This document shows, piece by piece, positions 12,439-22,974 of a DNA stretch of 64,000 nucleotides. Origin of the DNA: Blastococcus sp. PRF04-17 (GTDB lineage Bacteria > Actinomycetota > Actinomycetes > Mycobacteriales > Geodermatophilaceae); contig NZ_CP095412.1 in NCBI RefSeq assembly GCF_023016265.1, positions 310,001-374,000 on the forward strand, written 5' to 3'. The position numbers and the translations under genes are program-made. How positions within the stretch are numbered: position 1 is the stretch's first letter; each line of letters opens with the position of its first letter. The notes beneath the pieces were generated by a model. It was not told the DNA's origin, did not search any database, and saw nothing but the letters and a program-made list of their open reading frames with translations.

Positions 12439-13371
12439 GTGACGGCGCTCTCCGAACGCCGCGCCGAGGCGACCCGCCGGCCGCCGTCGGCCATCCGTAC
12501 CCGCGTCGGCGCGTACGTCGGGCTCACCAAGCCGCGGATCATCGAACTGCTGCTGGTCACCACGGTGCCGGCGATGATGCTGGCCGCGCGCGGCTGGCCG
12601 TCGCTCTCGCTGCTGCTGTTCACCCTGCTGGGCGGGACGCTGGCCGCCGGTGCCGCGAACGTCTTCAACTGCTGGTTCGACCGGGACATCGACCGGCTGA
12701 TGCAGCGGACCCAGAAGCGGCCACTGGTCACGGGGGCGGTCTCGCCGCGGGCGGCGCTGGTCTTCGGCGCGGTGCTGTCGGTCACGTCGGTGGTGCTGCT
12801 GGCGCTCACCACGACGCTGCTGGCCGCCGCGCTCGCGGCCGGGGCGATCTTCTACTACGCCGTCCTCTACACGATGGTGTTCAAGCGGCACACCCGCCGC
12901 AGCACCGAGTGGGGCGGCGTGCCCGGCGCCGCGCCGGTGCTGATCGGCTGGGCCGCGGTCACCGGCTCGCTGGACTGGCCGGCCGTCGTCGTGTTCGCCG
13001 TGGTCTGGTGCTGGCAGATGCCGCACTTCTGGGCGTTGGCGTTGCGGTTCAAGGCCGACTACGCGCGGGCCGACGTCCCGATGCTGCCGGTGGTGACCAC
13101 GGAGCTCTCGGTCGGCCGGCAGACGGTGGCCTGGGCCTGGATCACCGTCGCCGTCTCGCTGCTGCTGTGGCCGGTCGCGTCCGGCTACGGCATCGGGCTC
13201 GGCTACACGGTGCCGGCGGCACTCCTGGGGGCCTGGTTCGTCCTCGAGTCGCACCGGCTGCTCGGTCGGATCGCGCGCGGCGGCGAGACCAGGCCCATGC
13301 AGCTGTTCCACGTCTCGATCTCGTACCTGGCCCTGCTCATGGTCGCGATCGTCGTCGACGCCATCGTGTGA
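12439..13371 (+). CDS. ctaB: Protoheme IX farnesyltransferase (haem O synthase)
   Basis: Membrane prenyltransferase that farnesylates haem B to haem O for cytochrome oxidase. The 310-residue product has about eight or nine transmembrane segments, the prenyl-diphosphate motif NVFNCWFDRDIDRLMQRTQK followed by RPLVTG, and the second conserved loop FYYAVLYTMVFKRHTRRST. LTKPRIIELLL near the N-terminus is also typical. The GTG at 12439 is a best guess: upstream in-frame ATGs at 12340 and 12397 have no ribosome binding site and add a non-conserved leader. Transcribed divergently from tkt; its stop overlaps the next gene. Confidence 0.93.
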   Translation: MTALSERRAEATRRPPSAIRTRVGAYVGLTKPRIIELLLVTTVPAMMLAARGWPSLSLLLFTLLGGTLAAGAANVFNCWFDRDIDRLMQRTQKRPLVTGAVSPRAALVFGAVLSVTSVVLLALTTTLLAAALAAGAIFYYAVLYTMVFKRHTRRSTEWGGVPGAAPVLIGWAAVTGSLDWPAVVVFAVVWCWQMPHFWALALRFKADYARADVPMLPVVTTELSVGRQTVAWAWITVAVSLLLWPVASGYGIGLGYTVPAALLGAWFVLESHRLLGRIARGGETRPMQLFHVSISYLALLMVAIVVDAIV

Positions 13372-13655
13372 GCCGGCGCGACCTCGCCAACGCGCGCATG
13401 GGCCAGCTGGTCGGCGCCGACGGACGCACCTACTCGATCGTCGCGCCACGGATCGAGCGCGCCGAGATCGAGGAGCTGATCGAGGGCGGCCGGCCGGTGG
13501 TCACCTACTTCGCCGGCGGGCGGCTCGTCTGGCACGACGAGGACGACGCCTGGCCCGCCTGGTCCGACGCGCGCAGTGCACGCGAGACCGTCACCGGCGG
13601 CCGCTGGGAGTCACCCGACGGCGCGCAGGTCGTCGTCCTGGTCTGGCACGACTGA
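13368..13655 (+). CDS. Conserved hypothetical protein (95 residues) coupled to ctaB
   Basis: I do not recognise the family. The product starts at a GTG overlapping the ctaB stop (GTGA), so translation is probably coupled. It begins VSRRDLANARMGQLVGADGR, has no membrane segment, and carries an aromatic/acidic stretch FAGGRLVWHDEDDAWPAW and a C-terminal VVVLVWHD. The soluble character and position after haem O synthase suggest a link to haem or oxidase biogenesis, but that is inference from context only. A bidirectional hairpin follows its stop. Confidence 0.6.
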   Translation: MSRRDLANARMGQLVGADGRTYSIVAPRIERAEIEELIEGGRPVVTYFAGGRLVWHDEDDAWPAWSDARSARETVTGGRWESPDGAQVVVLVWHD

Positions 13656-13688
13656 CGCGTCGCCGGAACTTGCCGAGATCGCGCTCGG

Positions 13689-13716
13689 ACCGGTATCCCG
13701 AGCTGCGGATACCGGT
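13689..13716. terminator. Bidirectional hairpin between convergent genes
   Basis: Perfect 10-base arms ACCGGTATCC and GGATACCGGT with an 8-base loop, in the gap between the small gene after ctaB and the convergent ctaA. There is no T-run, as is common for terminators in this group. Confidence 0.7.
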
Positions 13717-13744
13717 TCCAGGGCACTCTCGCTGCCTCGGCGGG

Positions 13745-14671
13745 TCAGCGGGTGGCCGCTGCCTGCGGCGTCGCGGGGGTGAGCGGCAGTTCGGACACCG
13801 GGCCGCGGACGGACCACACGAGCCGTGCCGTGTAGGCGGTGACGAGGACGGCGCCCAGCATGTGCAGCAGCACGAGGAGCACCGGCAGGTCGGTGAAGTA
13901 CTGGACGTACCCGACGACCCCCTGTGCCAGCTGGACGATCAGCAGGTCGCGGGCCGCCCGGCGGACGCGGTCGGGGGAGTCGGTGGCGTGCAGCGCCACG
14001 AGCAGCGCGACGGTCAATCCGAGCAGGAGGAACACGACGTCGGCGTGCACCTGGCTGGCCAGCTCGGGGTCGAAGCCCGTCCGGCCGGCCTCCGGGTCGC
14101 CGCTGTGCGGGCCGCTGCCGGTCACGACCGTCCCGACCGCGAGGACGACGGCGGTGACGGCCGCGATGCCGTTCACCAGCAGCACGAAGGGACGGCGCAG
14201 CAGCGGCTGACCGACGCCGGGCTCGCGCGAGCGCAGCCACAGCACGGTGGTGATGGCGACGAGAACCATCGAGACGAGGAAGTGCGCCGCGACGGTCCAC
14301 GGGTTGAGGCCGGTCAGCACGGTGACGCCCCCGAGCAGCGCCTGCGCCGGGATGCCGAGGAAGGCCAGGACGGCGAGGGCGCGCAGGTCCCGGCGCGCCG
14401 ACCGGAACACCACGACGACGGTCGCGATGGCGACGGCGGTCAGCACGAACGTGAGCAGCCGGTTGCCGAACTCGATCGCGCCGTGCCCCGCCAGCTCGGG
14501 CGTGGCGACGAAGCTCTCGTCGGTGCAGCGCGGCCAGGTCGGGCAGCCCAGCCCCGAGCCGGTGAGCCGCACCGCGCCGCCGGTGATGACGATGACGCCG
14601 TTGGCGACCGCGTTGGCCAGCGCCACCCGGGAGACGGCGGCGGGGGAGAAGGCGGTGGGCAGGACCGGCAC
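13745..14671 (-). CDS. ctaA: Haem A synthase (COX15/CtaA)
   Basis: Membrane oxidase that converts haem O to haem A for aa3-type cytochrome oxidase. The 308-residue product has eight predicted transmembrane segments and the haem-binding histidines expected of the family, for example ELAGHGAIEFGNRLLTF, NPWTVAAHFLVSM, ASQVHADVVFLL and LLVLLHMLGA. The loop cysteine pair region GLGCPTWPRC is present near residue 43. Start is a GTG with a -10-like TAGCAT seven bases upstream, so the mRNA is probably leaderless. Convergent with ctaB, with which it acts. Confidence 0.95.
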   Translation of the reverse strand: MPVLPTAFSPAAVSRVALANAVANGVIVITGGAVRLTGSGLGCPTWPRCTDESFVATPELAGHGAIEFGNRLLTFVLTAVAIATVVVVFRSARRDLRALAVLAFLGIPAQALLGGVTVLTGLNPWTVAAHFLVSMVLVAITTVLWLRSREPGVGQPLLRRPFVLLVNGIAAVTAVVLAVGTVVTGSGPHSGDPEAGRTGFDPELASQVHADVVFLLLGLTVALLVALHATDSPDRVRRAARDLLIVQLAQGVVGYVQYFTDLPVLLVLLHMLGAVLVTAYTARLVWSVRGPVSELPLTPATPQAAATR

Positions 14672-14678
14672 GGCGTCG

Positions 14679-14694
14679 ATGCTATGCGGTGCGC
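14679..14694 (-). promoter_or_regulatory. Leaderless promoter element of ctaA
   Basis: On the minus strand the sequence reads GCGCACCGCATAGCAT, with TAGCAT (14679-14684) ending seven bases before the GTG start. The 14-base block GCGCACCGCATAGC is identical in sequence and in distance to the start codon to one in front of the gene at 45920-46891. Confidence 0.6.
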
Positions 14695-14778
14695 CCCGGC
14701 GGTGAGCCTGGTCACGACGGCCGCCCTGTCGGCGGCGTTGTTAGGGCAGCCTTGGTTGCGAGGTCCTCGAAATAGGAC

Positions 14779-14793
14779 ACACTTGTGTTGTGG
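14779..14793 (+). promoter_or_regulatory. Candidate SufR operator
   Basis: ACACT-N5-TGTGG overlaps the proposed sufR start codon. It differs by one base from the ACACT-N5-TGTGA site reported, as I recall, for mycobacterial SufR. Its position over the start region suits autorepression of the suf operon. Confidence 0.5.
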
Positions 14794-15554
14794 AAACCGT
14801 CGCGACGAACCGGCCGGCACCTGCCGACGACCGTCGCACGCGCGACCGCGTGAGCGCGCTCCTCCTCGAGCACGGTCCGCAGACCGCCGCCGAGCTCGCC
14901 GTGCTGCTCGGCATCTCGCCGGCGGCCGTCCGCCGGCACCTCGATGCGCTGCTGGCCACCGGCCGGGTCGAGGAGCGGCTCACGAGGGAGGCGCACCGGG
15001 GCCGCGGCCGCCCGGCCCGCCGCTTCCACCTGACCGATGCCGGCCGCTCGGCGTTCCCGCACGCCTACGACGACCTCGCGCTGACCGCCCTGCGCCAGGT
15101 GGCGGCGCTGGGCGGGCCGGACGCCGTCCGTGCCGTCGCCGAGGCGCAGATGGCGGGCCTGGAGGCCCGTGCGTCCACGGCCGTCGCCGGGGCCGGCGAC
15201 CGGGCGCAGGCCCTCGCGGCCGCGCTCACCGCCGAGGGCTACGCTGCCACGGCCTCGGCGATCTCCAGCGGGGGGCAGCTCTGCCAGCACCACTGCCCGG
15301 TGGCGCACGTGGCCGCGGAGTTCCCCCAGCTGTGCGAGGCCGAGACCGCGGTGATCGGCCGGCTCGTGGGCACCCACGTGCAGCGGCTGGCCACGATCGC
15401 CCACGGCGACGGGATCTGCACCACACACATCCCCGGGCCCCTACGGCCCGGGTCACAGCGCGCGGGGAACAGAACAGTCCCGCAGCGCCCTGTACCTGAC
15501 ACACCCCGCACCGCCGCACCCGCAAGGCCCGAACGGGAGAGGACGCCCGCATGA
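14790..15554 (+). CDS. sufR: SufR-type iron-sulfur transcriptional repressor
   Basis: ArsR/DeoR-like winged-helix repressor heading the suf operon; its relatives bind an Fe-S cluster and repress suf when clusters are plentiful. Residues 25-60 form the helix-turn-helix ([20 protein letters not shown]) and a basic wing follows ([14 protein letters not shown]). The C-terminal half has clustered cysteines [21 protein letters not shown] and a fourth in [10 protein letters not shown], the likely cluster ligands. After that comes a Pro/Arg-rich tail. The GTG start at 14790 overlaps a candidate SufR box; a start further downstream cannot be excluded. The stop overlaps sufB by ATGA. Confidence 0.88.
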   Translation: METVATNRPAPADDRRTRDRVSALLLEHGPQTAAELAVLLGISPAAVRRHLDALLATGRVEERLTREAHRGRGRPARRFHLTDAGRSAFPHAYDDLALTALRQVAALGGPDAVRAVAEAQMAGLEARASTAVAGAGDRAQALAAALTAEGYAATASAISSGGQLCQHHCPVAHVAAEFPQLCEAETAVIGRLVGTHVQRLATIAHGDGICTTHIPGPLRPGSQRAGNRTVPQRPVPDTPRTAAPARPERERTPA

Positions 15555-16978
15555 CCAGCACGCAGCAGCCGCTCACCCAGGACGAGCAGATCGAGCAGCT
15601 CGGCCGGTACGAGTACGGCTGGGCCGACGCCGACGTCGCCGGCGCGTCCGCGAAGCGCGGCCTGTCCGAGGACGTCGTCCGCGACATCTCGCGCCGCAAG
15701 AGCGAGCCCGAGTGGATGCTCGAGCGGCGGCTCAAGGCGCTGAAGCTCTTCGACCGCAAGCCCATGCCCGACTGGGGCTCGGACCTCTCCGGCATCGACT
15801 TCCAGAACATCAAGTACTTCGTGCGGTCCACCGAGAAGCAGGCCACCTCGTGGGAGGAGCTGCCGGAGGACATCAAGAACACCTACGACAAGCTGGGCAT
15901 CCCCGAGGCGGAGAAGCAGCGGCTGGTCGCGGGTGTCGCCGCGCAGTACGAGTCCGAGGTGGTCTACCACCAGATCCGTGAGGACCTCGAGGAGCAGGGC
16001 GTCATCTTCCTCGACACCGACACGGCCCTGAAGGAGCACCCGGACATCTTCGGCGAGTACTTCGGCTCGGTGATCCCCTCCGGTGACAACAAGTTCGCCG
16101 CGCTGAACACCGCCGTGTGGTCGGGTGGCTCGTTCATCTACGTGCCGCCGGGCGTGCACGTCGAGATCCCGCTGCAGGCCTACTTCCGGATCAACACCGA
16201 GAACATGGGCCAGTTCGAGCGGACGCTGATCATCGTCGACGAGGGCGCGTACGTGCACTACGTCGAGGGCTGCACGGCGCCGATCTACAAGAGCGACTCG
16301 CTGCACTCCGCGGTCGTCGAGATCATCGTCAAGAAGAACGCGCGCTGCCGGTACACGACCATCCAGAACTGGTCGAACAACGTCTACAACCTGGTCACCA
16401 AGCGGGCCGTCGCCCACGAGGGCGCGACCATGGAGTGGGTCGACGGCAACCTGGGCTCCAAGGTGACGATGAAGTACCCGGCGGTCTGGATGACCGGCGA
16501 GCACGCCAAGGGCGAGGTCCTCTCGATCGCCTTCGCGGGCGAGGGCCAGCACCAGGACGCCGGCGCCAAGATGGTGCACGCCGCACCGAACACCTCCTCG
16601 ACCATCGTGTCGAAGTCGGTCGCGCGTGGCGGCGGCCGCACGTCCTACCGCGGCCTGGTGCAGATCGACGAAGGCGCCTACGGCTCCAAGTCGACGGTGA
16701 AGTGCGACGCGCTGCTGGTCGACACGATCAGCCGCTCGGACACCTACCCCTACGTCGACGTCCGCGAGGACGACGTCGCGATGGGCCACGAGGCGACCGT
16801 CTCCCGCGTCAGCGACGACCAGCTCTTCTACCTGATGAGCCGCGGCCTGACCGAGGACGAGGCCATGGCCATGGTGGTGCGCGGCTTCGTCGAGCCGATC
16901 GCCCGCGAGCTGCCCATGGAGTACGCCCTCGAGCTCAACCGGCTCATCGAGCTGCAGATGGAAGGTGCCGTCGGCTGA
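15551..16978 (+). CDS. sufB: Fe-S cluster assembly protein SufB
   Basis: Core scaffold subunit of the SufBCD complex, where new iron-sulfur clusters are built. The 475-residue product begins [20 protein letters not shown] and contains the family blocks [82 protein letters not shown] and [20 protein letters not shown]. The internal GCTAPIY cysteine is conserved. The ATG overlaps the sufR stop by four bases, and the sufB stop shares one base with the sufD start, so translation is coupled throughout. Confidence 0.97.
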   Translation: MTSTQQPLTQDEQIEQLGRYEYGWADADVAGASAKRGLSEDVVRDISRRKSEPEWMLERRLKALKLFDRKPMPDWGSDLSGIDFQNIKYFVRSTEKQATSWEELPEDIKNTYDKLGIPEAEKQRLVAGVAAQYESEVVYHQIREDLEEQGVIFLDTDTALKEHPDIFGEYFGSVIPSGDNKFAALNTAVWSGGSFIYVPPGVHVEIPLQAYFRINTENMGQFERTLIIVDEGAYVHYVEGCTAPIYKSDSLHSAVVEIIVKKNARCRYTTIQNWSNNVYNLVTKRAVAHEGATMEWVDGNLGSKVTMKYPAVWMTGEHAKGEVLSIAFAGEGQHQDAGAKMVHAAPNTSSTIVSKSVARGGGRTSYRGLVQIDEGAYGSKSTVKCDALLVDTISRSDTYPYVDVREDDVAMGHEATVSRVSDDQLFYLMSRGLTEDEAMAMVVRGFVEPIARELPMEYALELNRLIELQMEGAVG

Positions 16979-18249
16979 TGTCAGCCCCCGACAACACGCT
17001 CGCCTCCGAGCTCTTCGCCCCCGGCGTCGGCGCGCAGGCGGGTCCTCCCACCACGCCCGCAGACAGCACCGGCGTGACACCCAGCGCGCACTCGCACGGC
17101 GGTCCCACCCCGACCGGCTCGCCGGCCGAGCGGTTCACCTCGCTGGACCCGGACGCCTTCGGCGTCCCCACCGGTCGCGAGGAGACCTGGCGGTTCACGC
17201 CCATGAAGCGGATCCGTCCGCTCCTGGACGGCGCCCCCTCGGACGCGCACCTGAGCTGGACCTCCGACCTGCCCGAGGGCGTCGAGCTGACCAGCGTCGA
17301 GGCGGACGACCCGCTGCTCAAGGGCCTGCCCGAGCCGGCCGACCGGCTGGCCGCGCTGACCCGTCAGCGCAGCGGCGGCGCCGCGGTCCTCCGCGTGGCC
17401 CAGGAGGCGCAGCTGGACCGCCCCGTCACCCTGGGTCTGGCCGGCACCGGTGCTGACGACGTGGTGTGGGGCCAGTTGGTCATCGAGGTCGGTGCCTTCG
17501 CCACGGCGACGATCGTCCTCGACCACAGCGGTGTGGCCCGGTACTCCGGCGGCGTCGCGGTGCTCGTCGGCGACAGCGCGCAGGTGACCCTGGTGTCGGT
17601 CCAGGACTGGGCGCCCGGTGCGGTGCACGGCGGTCAGTACGACGCCGTCGTCGGCCGCGACGCGACGTTCACGCAGGTCGTGGTCACGCTCGGCGGCGAT
17701 CTGGTCCGCCTGGTCAGCAACGTGCAGTACGCCGGCCCCGGCGGCACCGCGGAGCTCTTCGGCGTCTACTTCGCCGACGAGACCCAGCACCAGGAGCACC
17801 GCCTCTGGGTCGACCACGCGGTGCCGAACTGCCGCAGCAACGTCCTCTACAAGGGCGCGCTGCAGGGCGAGAACGCGCGCACGGTCTGGATCGGCGACGT
17901 CCGCATCCGCCCGGCGGCCACCGGCACCGAGACCTACGAGCTCAACCGCAACCTGGTGCTGACCGACGGCGCCCGCGCCGACTCCGTGCCGAACCTGGAG
18001 ATCGAGACCGGCGAGATCGTCGGCGCCGGCCACGCCAGCGCCACCGGCCGGTTCGACGACGAGCAGCTGTTCTACCTCTGCTCGCGCGGCATCGACGCCG
18101 AGACGGCCCGCCGACTGGTGGTCCGGGGCTTCTTCGCCGACGTGGTCCAGCGGATCGGCATCGACGCCCTGCAGGACCGGCTGATGGGCTCGATCGAGGC
18201 CCGCCTCGGTGCCCTGCCGGGTCTGGAGGACCAGGAGGTTCCCGCGTGA
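16978..18249 (+). CDS. sufD: Fe-S cluster assembly protein SufD
   Basis: Partner of SufB in the SufBCD scaffold. The 423-residue product has a non-conserved, low-complexity N-terminus of about 55 residues, then GVPTGREETWRFTPMKRIRP, a beta-helix core, and the C-terminal SufB/D signature NRNLVLTDGARADSVPNLEI followed by GHASATGRFDDEQLFYLCSR. The start ATG shares one base with the sufB stop (TGATG). It is followed by the Rieske-type ferredoxin gene in a GTGA overlap. Shorter and less conserved than SufB, as usual. Confidence 0.95.
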   Translation: MSAPDNTLASELFAPGVGAQAGPPTTPADSTGVTPSAHSHGGPTPTGSPAERFTSLDPDAFGVPTGREETWRFTPMKRIRPLLDGAPSDAHLSWTSDLPEGVELTSVEADDPLLKGLPEPADRLAALTRQRSGGAAVLRVAQEAQLDRPVTLGLAGTGADDVVWGQLVIEVGAFATATIVLDHSGVARYSGGVAVLVGDSAQVTLVSVQDWAPGAVHGGQYDAVVGRDATFTQVVVTLGGDLVRLVSNVQYAGPGGTAELFGVYFADETQHQEHRLWVDHAVPNCRSNVLYKGALQGENARTVWIGDVRIRPAATGTETYELNRNLVLTDGARADSVPNLEIETGEIVGAGHASATGRFDDEQLFYLCSRGIDAETARRLVVRGFFADVVQRIGIDALQDRLMGSIEARLGALPGLEDQEVPA

Positions 18250-18599
18250 GCTTCGAGCGGGTCTGCGCCCTCTCCGACGTGAAGGAGCCCGGTTCCCTGC
18301 GGGTGGAGCTGGACGACGTCGACATCGCCGTCGTCCGGTTCGAGGGCGAGGTCTACGCGATCGAGGACCTCTGCTCGCACGCCGAGGTGCCGCTGTCCGA
18401 GGGGGACGTCGAGCAGTTCAAGGGCGCCCCGACCATCGAGTGCTGGCTGCACGGGTCGTGCTTCGACCTGCGCACCGGCGAACCCACCAACCTGCCGGCC
18501 ACCGAGCCGGTTGCCGTCTACCCGGTCCGCGTGGAGGGGGAGGACGTGTACGTCGACGTGTCGATCGACGACAGCCTCCCCGCCGCGGCCAGCAACTGA
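18246..18599 (+). CDS. Rieske-type (non-haem) ferredoxin of the suf operon
   Basis: A 117-residue soluble Rieske ferredoxin. The [2Fe-2S] ligands are visible as LCSHAEVPLSEG (C-x-H) and ECWLHGSCFDL (C-x2-H), about 20 residues apart. The start GTG overlaps the sufD stop (GTGA). Actinobacterial suf operons usually carry such a gene between sufD and sufC; it may supply electrons to assembly or act as a cluster acceptor, which the sequence cannot decide. The end is 9 bases before the sufC start. Confidence 0.93.
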   Translation: MSFERVCALSDVKEPGSLRVELDDVDIAVVRFEGEVYAIEDLCSHAEVPLSEGDVEQFKGAPTIECWLHGSCFDLRTGEPTNLPATEPVAVYPVRVEGEDVYVDVSIDDSLPAAASN

Positions 18600-18608
18600 G
18601 GAGCGAAG

Positions 18609-20688
<2,080 letters not shown>

Positions 20689-20689
<1 letters not shown>

Positions 20690-21162
20690 TGCAGCTCGAG
20701 TCGATGTACCAGGAGATCATCCTGGACCACTACAAGAACCCGCACGGCCGCGGCCTGCGGGAGCCGTTCGACGCCGAGGTGCACCACGTCAACCCGACCT
20801 GCGGTGACGAGGTGACCCTGCGGCTGAGGCTCGACGGCGACACGATCGCCGACGTCTCCTACGAGGGCATGGGCTGCTCGATCAGCCAGGCGTCGGTCTC
20901 GGCCATGTACGACCTCGTGGTCGGCAAGAGGGTGCCCGAGGCGCTGGAGACCGGCGAGCACTTCATGACGCTGATGCAGGCGAAGGGCGACCCGTCGGTC
21001 GCCGAGAAGCTCGAGGACGAGCTGGAGGACGCCGTCGCGTTCGCCGGTGTGTCGAAGTACCCCGCGCGCATCAAGTGCGCGCTGATGAGCTGGATGGCCC
21101 TCAAGGACGCGTCCGCCCGTGCCCTGTCGGCCACCACCCCCGCCACCGGAGGCACAGCATGA
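20689..21162 (+). CDS. sufU: SUF system sulfur-transfer protein SufU
   Basis: Zinc-dependent sulfur acceptor for SufS in Gram-positive bacteria; related to IscU. The 157-residue product begins MQLESMYQEIILDHYKNPHG and shows the zinc/sulfur ligands NPTCGDEV (Cys and Asp), YEGMGCSISQAS and RIKCALMSW. The insert of about 20 residues before the last cysteine typical of SufU over IscU is present. ATG at 20689 (sharing one base with the sufS stop) is preferred; a GTG one codon earlier is possible. Overlaps sufT by ATGA. Confidence 0.96.
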
Positions 21163-21560
21163 GCGAGACCACCGAGAACGCCACTCCCGCCACCGACGGC
21201 GCGCCGGGCGACCTGCCGGTCTACAAGTCGGCGCTCCTGGAGGACCTCGAGGAGGCCATGCGCGACGTCGTCGACCCCGAGCTGGGCGTCAACGTCGTCG
21301 ACCTCGGCCTGGTCTACGGCCTGGACGTCGCAGAGGAGGGCGAGTCGCAGGTCGCCGTCATCGACATGACGCTCACCTCGGCCGCCTGCCCGCTGACCGA
21401 CGTCATCGAGGACCAGGCCCGCCAGGCACTGACCGGCGGCCCCGGTCCCGGCCTGGTCGACGACATCCGGATCAACTGGGTCTGGATGCCGCCGTGGGGC
21501 CCCGACAAGATCACCGACGACGGCCGCGAGCAGCTACGGGCGCTCGGCTTCCGCGTCTGA
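21159..21560 (+). CDS. sufT: Metal-sulfur cluster assembly factor SufT (DUF59/MIP18)
   Basis: Small MIP18-family maturation factor that assists insertion of Fe-S clusters, usually the last gene of actinobacterial suf operons. The 133-residue product has VVDPELGVNVVDLGLVYGL, MTLTSAACPLTDVIEDQ with the conserved cysteine, and the C-terminal WVWMPPWGPDKITDDGREQL. The first 25 residues are low complexity. Its 3' end overlaps the 3' end of the convergent permease gene by 27 bases, so there is no intergenic terminator at the end of the operon. Confidence 0.94.
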   Translation: MSETTENATPATDGAPGDLPVYKSALLEDLEEAMRDVVDPELGVNVVDLGLVYGLDVAEEGESQVAVIDMTLTSAACPLTDVIEDQARQALTGGPGPGLVDDIRINWVWMPPWGPDKITDDGREQLRALGFRV

Positions 21561-22658
21561 GGACTCGGCGGGCGTGTCGACCAGCTCGTAGCGGTGGCCG
21601 TAGGTGTCGATGACCGCCTCGATCGCGGCCACGACCGGAATGGAGACCAGCGCCCCCAGCGGGCCGAAGAGTGCCGCCCCGACGATGACCGCGCCGAAGG
21701 CGACGGCAGGGTGGATCGACACGGTCCGCGCGGTCACCCGCGGGGCGAGCAGGTAGTTCTCCACCTGCTGGTAGACGGTGCCGACGATCACGACCCACAG
21801 CGCGTCGAGCGGGTCACCGGCCAGCGCGACCAGCGCCGGCAGCGCGATCGCCAGGTACGTGCCGATGGTCGGGATGAACTGCGACACCACCCCGGTCCAG
21901 ATCGCCAGCGGCAGCCAGAACGGGACCCCGAGCACCAGCAGGGCCACGCCCGTCACGACCGCGGCGATGACCGCGAGCACCGCCCGGGACAGCACGTAGC
22001 CGCCCGTCTTCTCCACGGCGATGCGCCACACCGTGGCGATCACCCGCTGCTGCCTCGGCGGGAAGCGGCGGGAGACGGTGTCCCGCAGCGCCGGCGCCTG
22101 GGCGGACATGTAGTAGCCGAACAGCAGGAACGTGAAGAACTGGAACACGACCCCGAGGACGGAGGTCACCACCCCGAGGACGCCCGGCGCCAGCTGTCCC
22201 GCGAGGTCCTGCAACCGCTCGGGGGTCAGGTTCAGCGACGCGATGATCTCGTCCTGCGCCAGATCGGTGCCGAACCTCCGGTTGGCCTCGTCGACGACGT
22301 CGCCGACGACGTCGGGCAGGGCGGCGACCAGAGCCGCCAGCTGGTCGACGAGCAGCGCACCGAACACGGCCACGAACGCCGCGATGAGCAGGACCAGCCC
22401 GAGCAGCACCAACCCGGTCGCCGCGCCTCGCCGCAGGCCCAGCCGCGACAGCCGCTCGACGACCGGTTCGATGCTGATGGCGAAGAGCCAGGCGAGGAAG
22501 AGCAGGCCCAGGAAGGCGCGCAGGTTCAGGAACGCCCACACCGCGGCCTGGTAGACCGCGACGGCGACCAGCACGAAGACCACCGCGCGCCGGAACCACG
22601 GCGGTAGCCGGCGCTCGGTGTCGCGCCGCGCCGGCTGGGAGTTCTCGGCGGCAAGCAT
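21534..22658 (-). CDS. AI-2E family transporter / PerM-type permease
   Basis: Integral membrane protein of the AI-2E exporter superfamily; characterised members include a quorum-signal exporter and Na+/H+ antiporters, but the substrate of this one is unknown. About 374 residues with seven to eight transmembrane segments: a pair near residues 25-65, one near 90-115, and the conserved C-terminal block with LLVLGVPFWLPLAIWTGVVS, FIPTIGTYLAIALPALVAL, YQQVENYLLAPRVTARTVSI and ALFGPLGALVSIPVVAAIEA. The start at 22658 (MLAAENSQ) is uncertain since no clear ribosome binding site precedes it. Convergent with sufT, overlapping by 27 bases. Confidence 0.88.
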   Translation of the reverse strand: MLAAENSQPARRDTERRLPPWFRRAVVFVLVAVAVYQAAVWAFLNLRAFLGLLFLAWLFAISIEPVVERLSRLGLRRGAATGLVLLGLVLLIAAFVAVFGALLVDQLAALVAALPDVVGDVVDEANRRFGTDLAQDEIIASLNLTPERLQDLAGQLAPGVLGVVTSVLGVVFQFFTFLLFGYYMSAQAPALRDTVSRRFPPRQQRVIATVWRIAVEKTGGYVLSRAVLAVIAAVVTGVALLVLGVPFWLPLAIWTGVVSQFIPTIGTYLAIALPALVALAGDPLDALWVVIVGTVYQQVENYLLAPRVTARTVSIHPAVAFGAVIVGAALFGPLGALVSIPVVAAIEAVIDTYGHRYELVDTPAESSDAEAERP

Positions 22659-22786
22659 GGGAAGAGGATGTCGCCCAGCGCCACGTGAGCACAGCCGCGA
22701 CACCGCCGTGGGGGAGGCGTTGCCCCCGGTCGGGTGACAGGAAGGACGCCCTTCTCCCGGTGGCCGGTGCGGAGCACGATGGGACC

Positions 22787-22966
22787 GTGGCCGGCTACAC
22801 CGCGATCGCGGTCAGCGAGGGCGACCACTGGGTGGTCGACGTCCCGGGGATCGGCAGCACCCAGGCGGGCGGTGTCGAGGAACTCCGCGACCGGGTCGTC
22901 GAGCTGGTGGTGGCGATGACCCACTGCGATCCGGAGGAGGTCGTCGTCGACGTCCAGATCGTCTGA
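22787..22966 (+). CDS. HicB-like small protein (orphan)
   Basis: A 59-residue protein starting VAGYTAIAVSEGDHWVVDVP at a GTG. The pattern of two or three strands, a glycine turn (GIGSTQAG), a helix with evenly spaced Val/Leu, and a final strand (EEVVVDVQIV) resembles the partial RNase-H fold of HicB antitoxins and related orphan proteins. No HicA toxin gene is adjacent and there is no DNA-binding domain, so a toxin-antitoxin role is not supported. It sits between two minus-strand genes. Resemblance by fold pattern only. Confidence 0.5.
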   Translation: MAGYTAIAVSEGDHWVVDVPGIGSTQAGGVEELRDRVVELVVAMTHCDPEEVVVDVQIV

Positions 22967-22974
22967 TCGGGACG

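Noticed and set aside
22787-22966. Complete HicAB toxin-antitoxin system
   Set aside because: No HicA-like frame exists on either side or strand.
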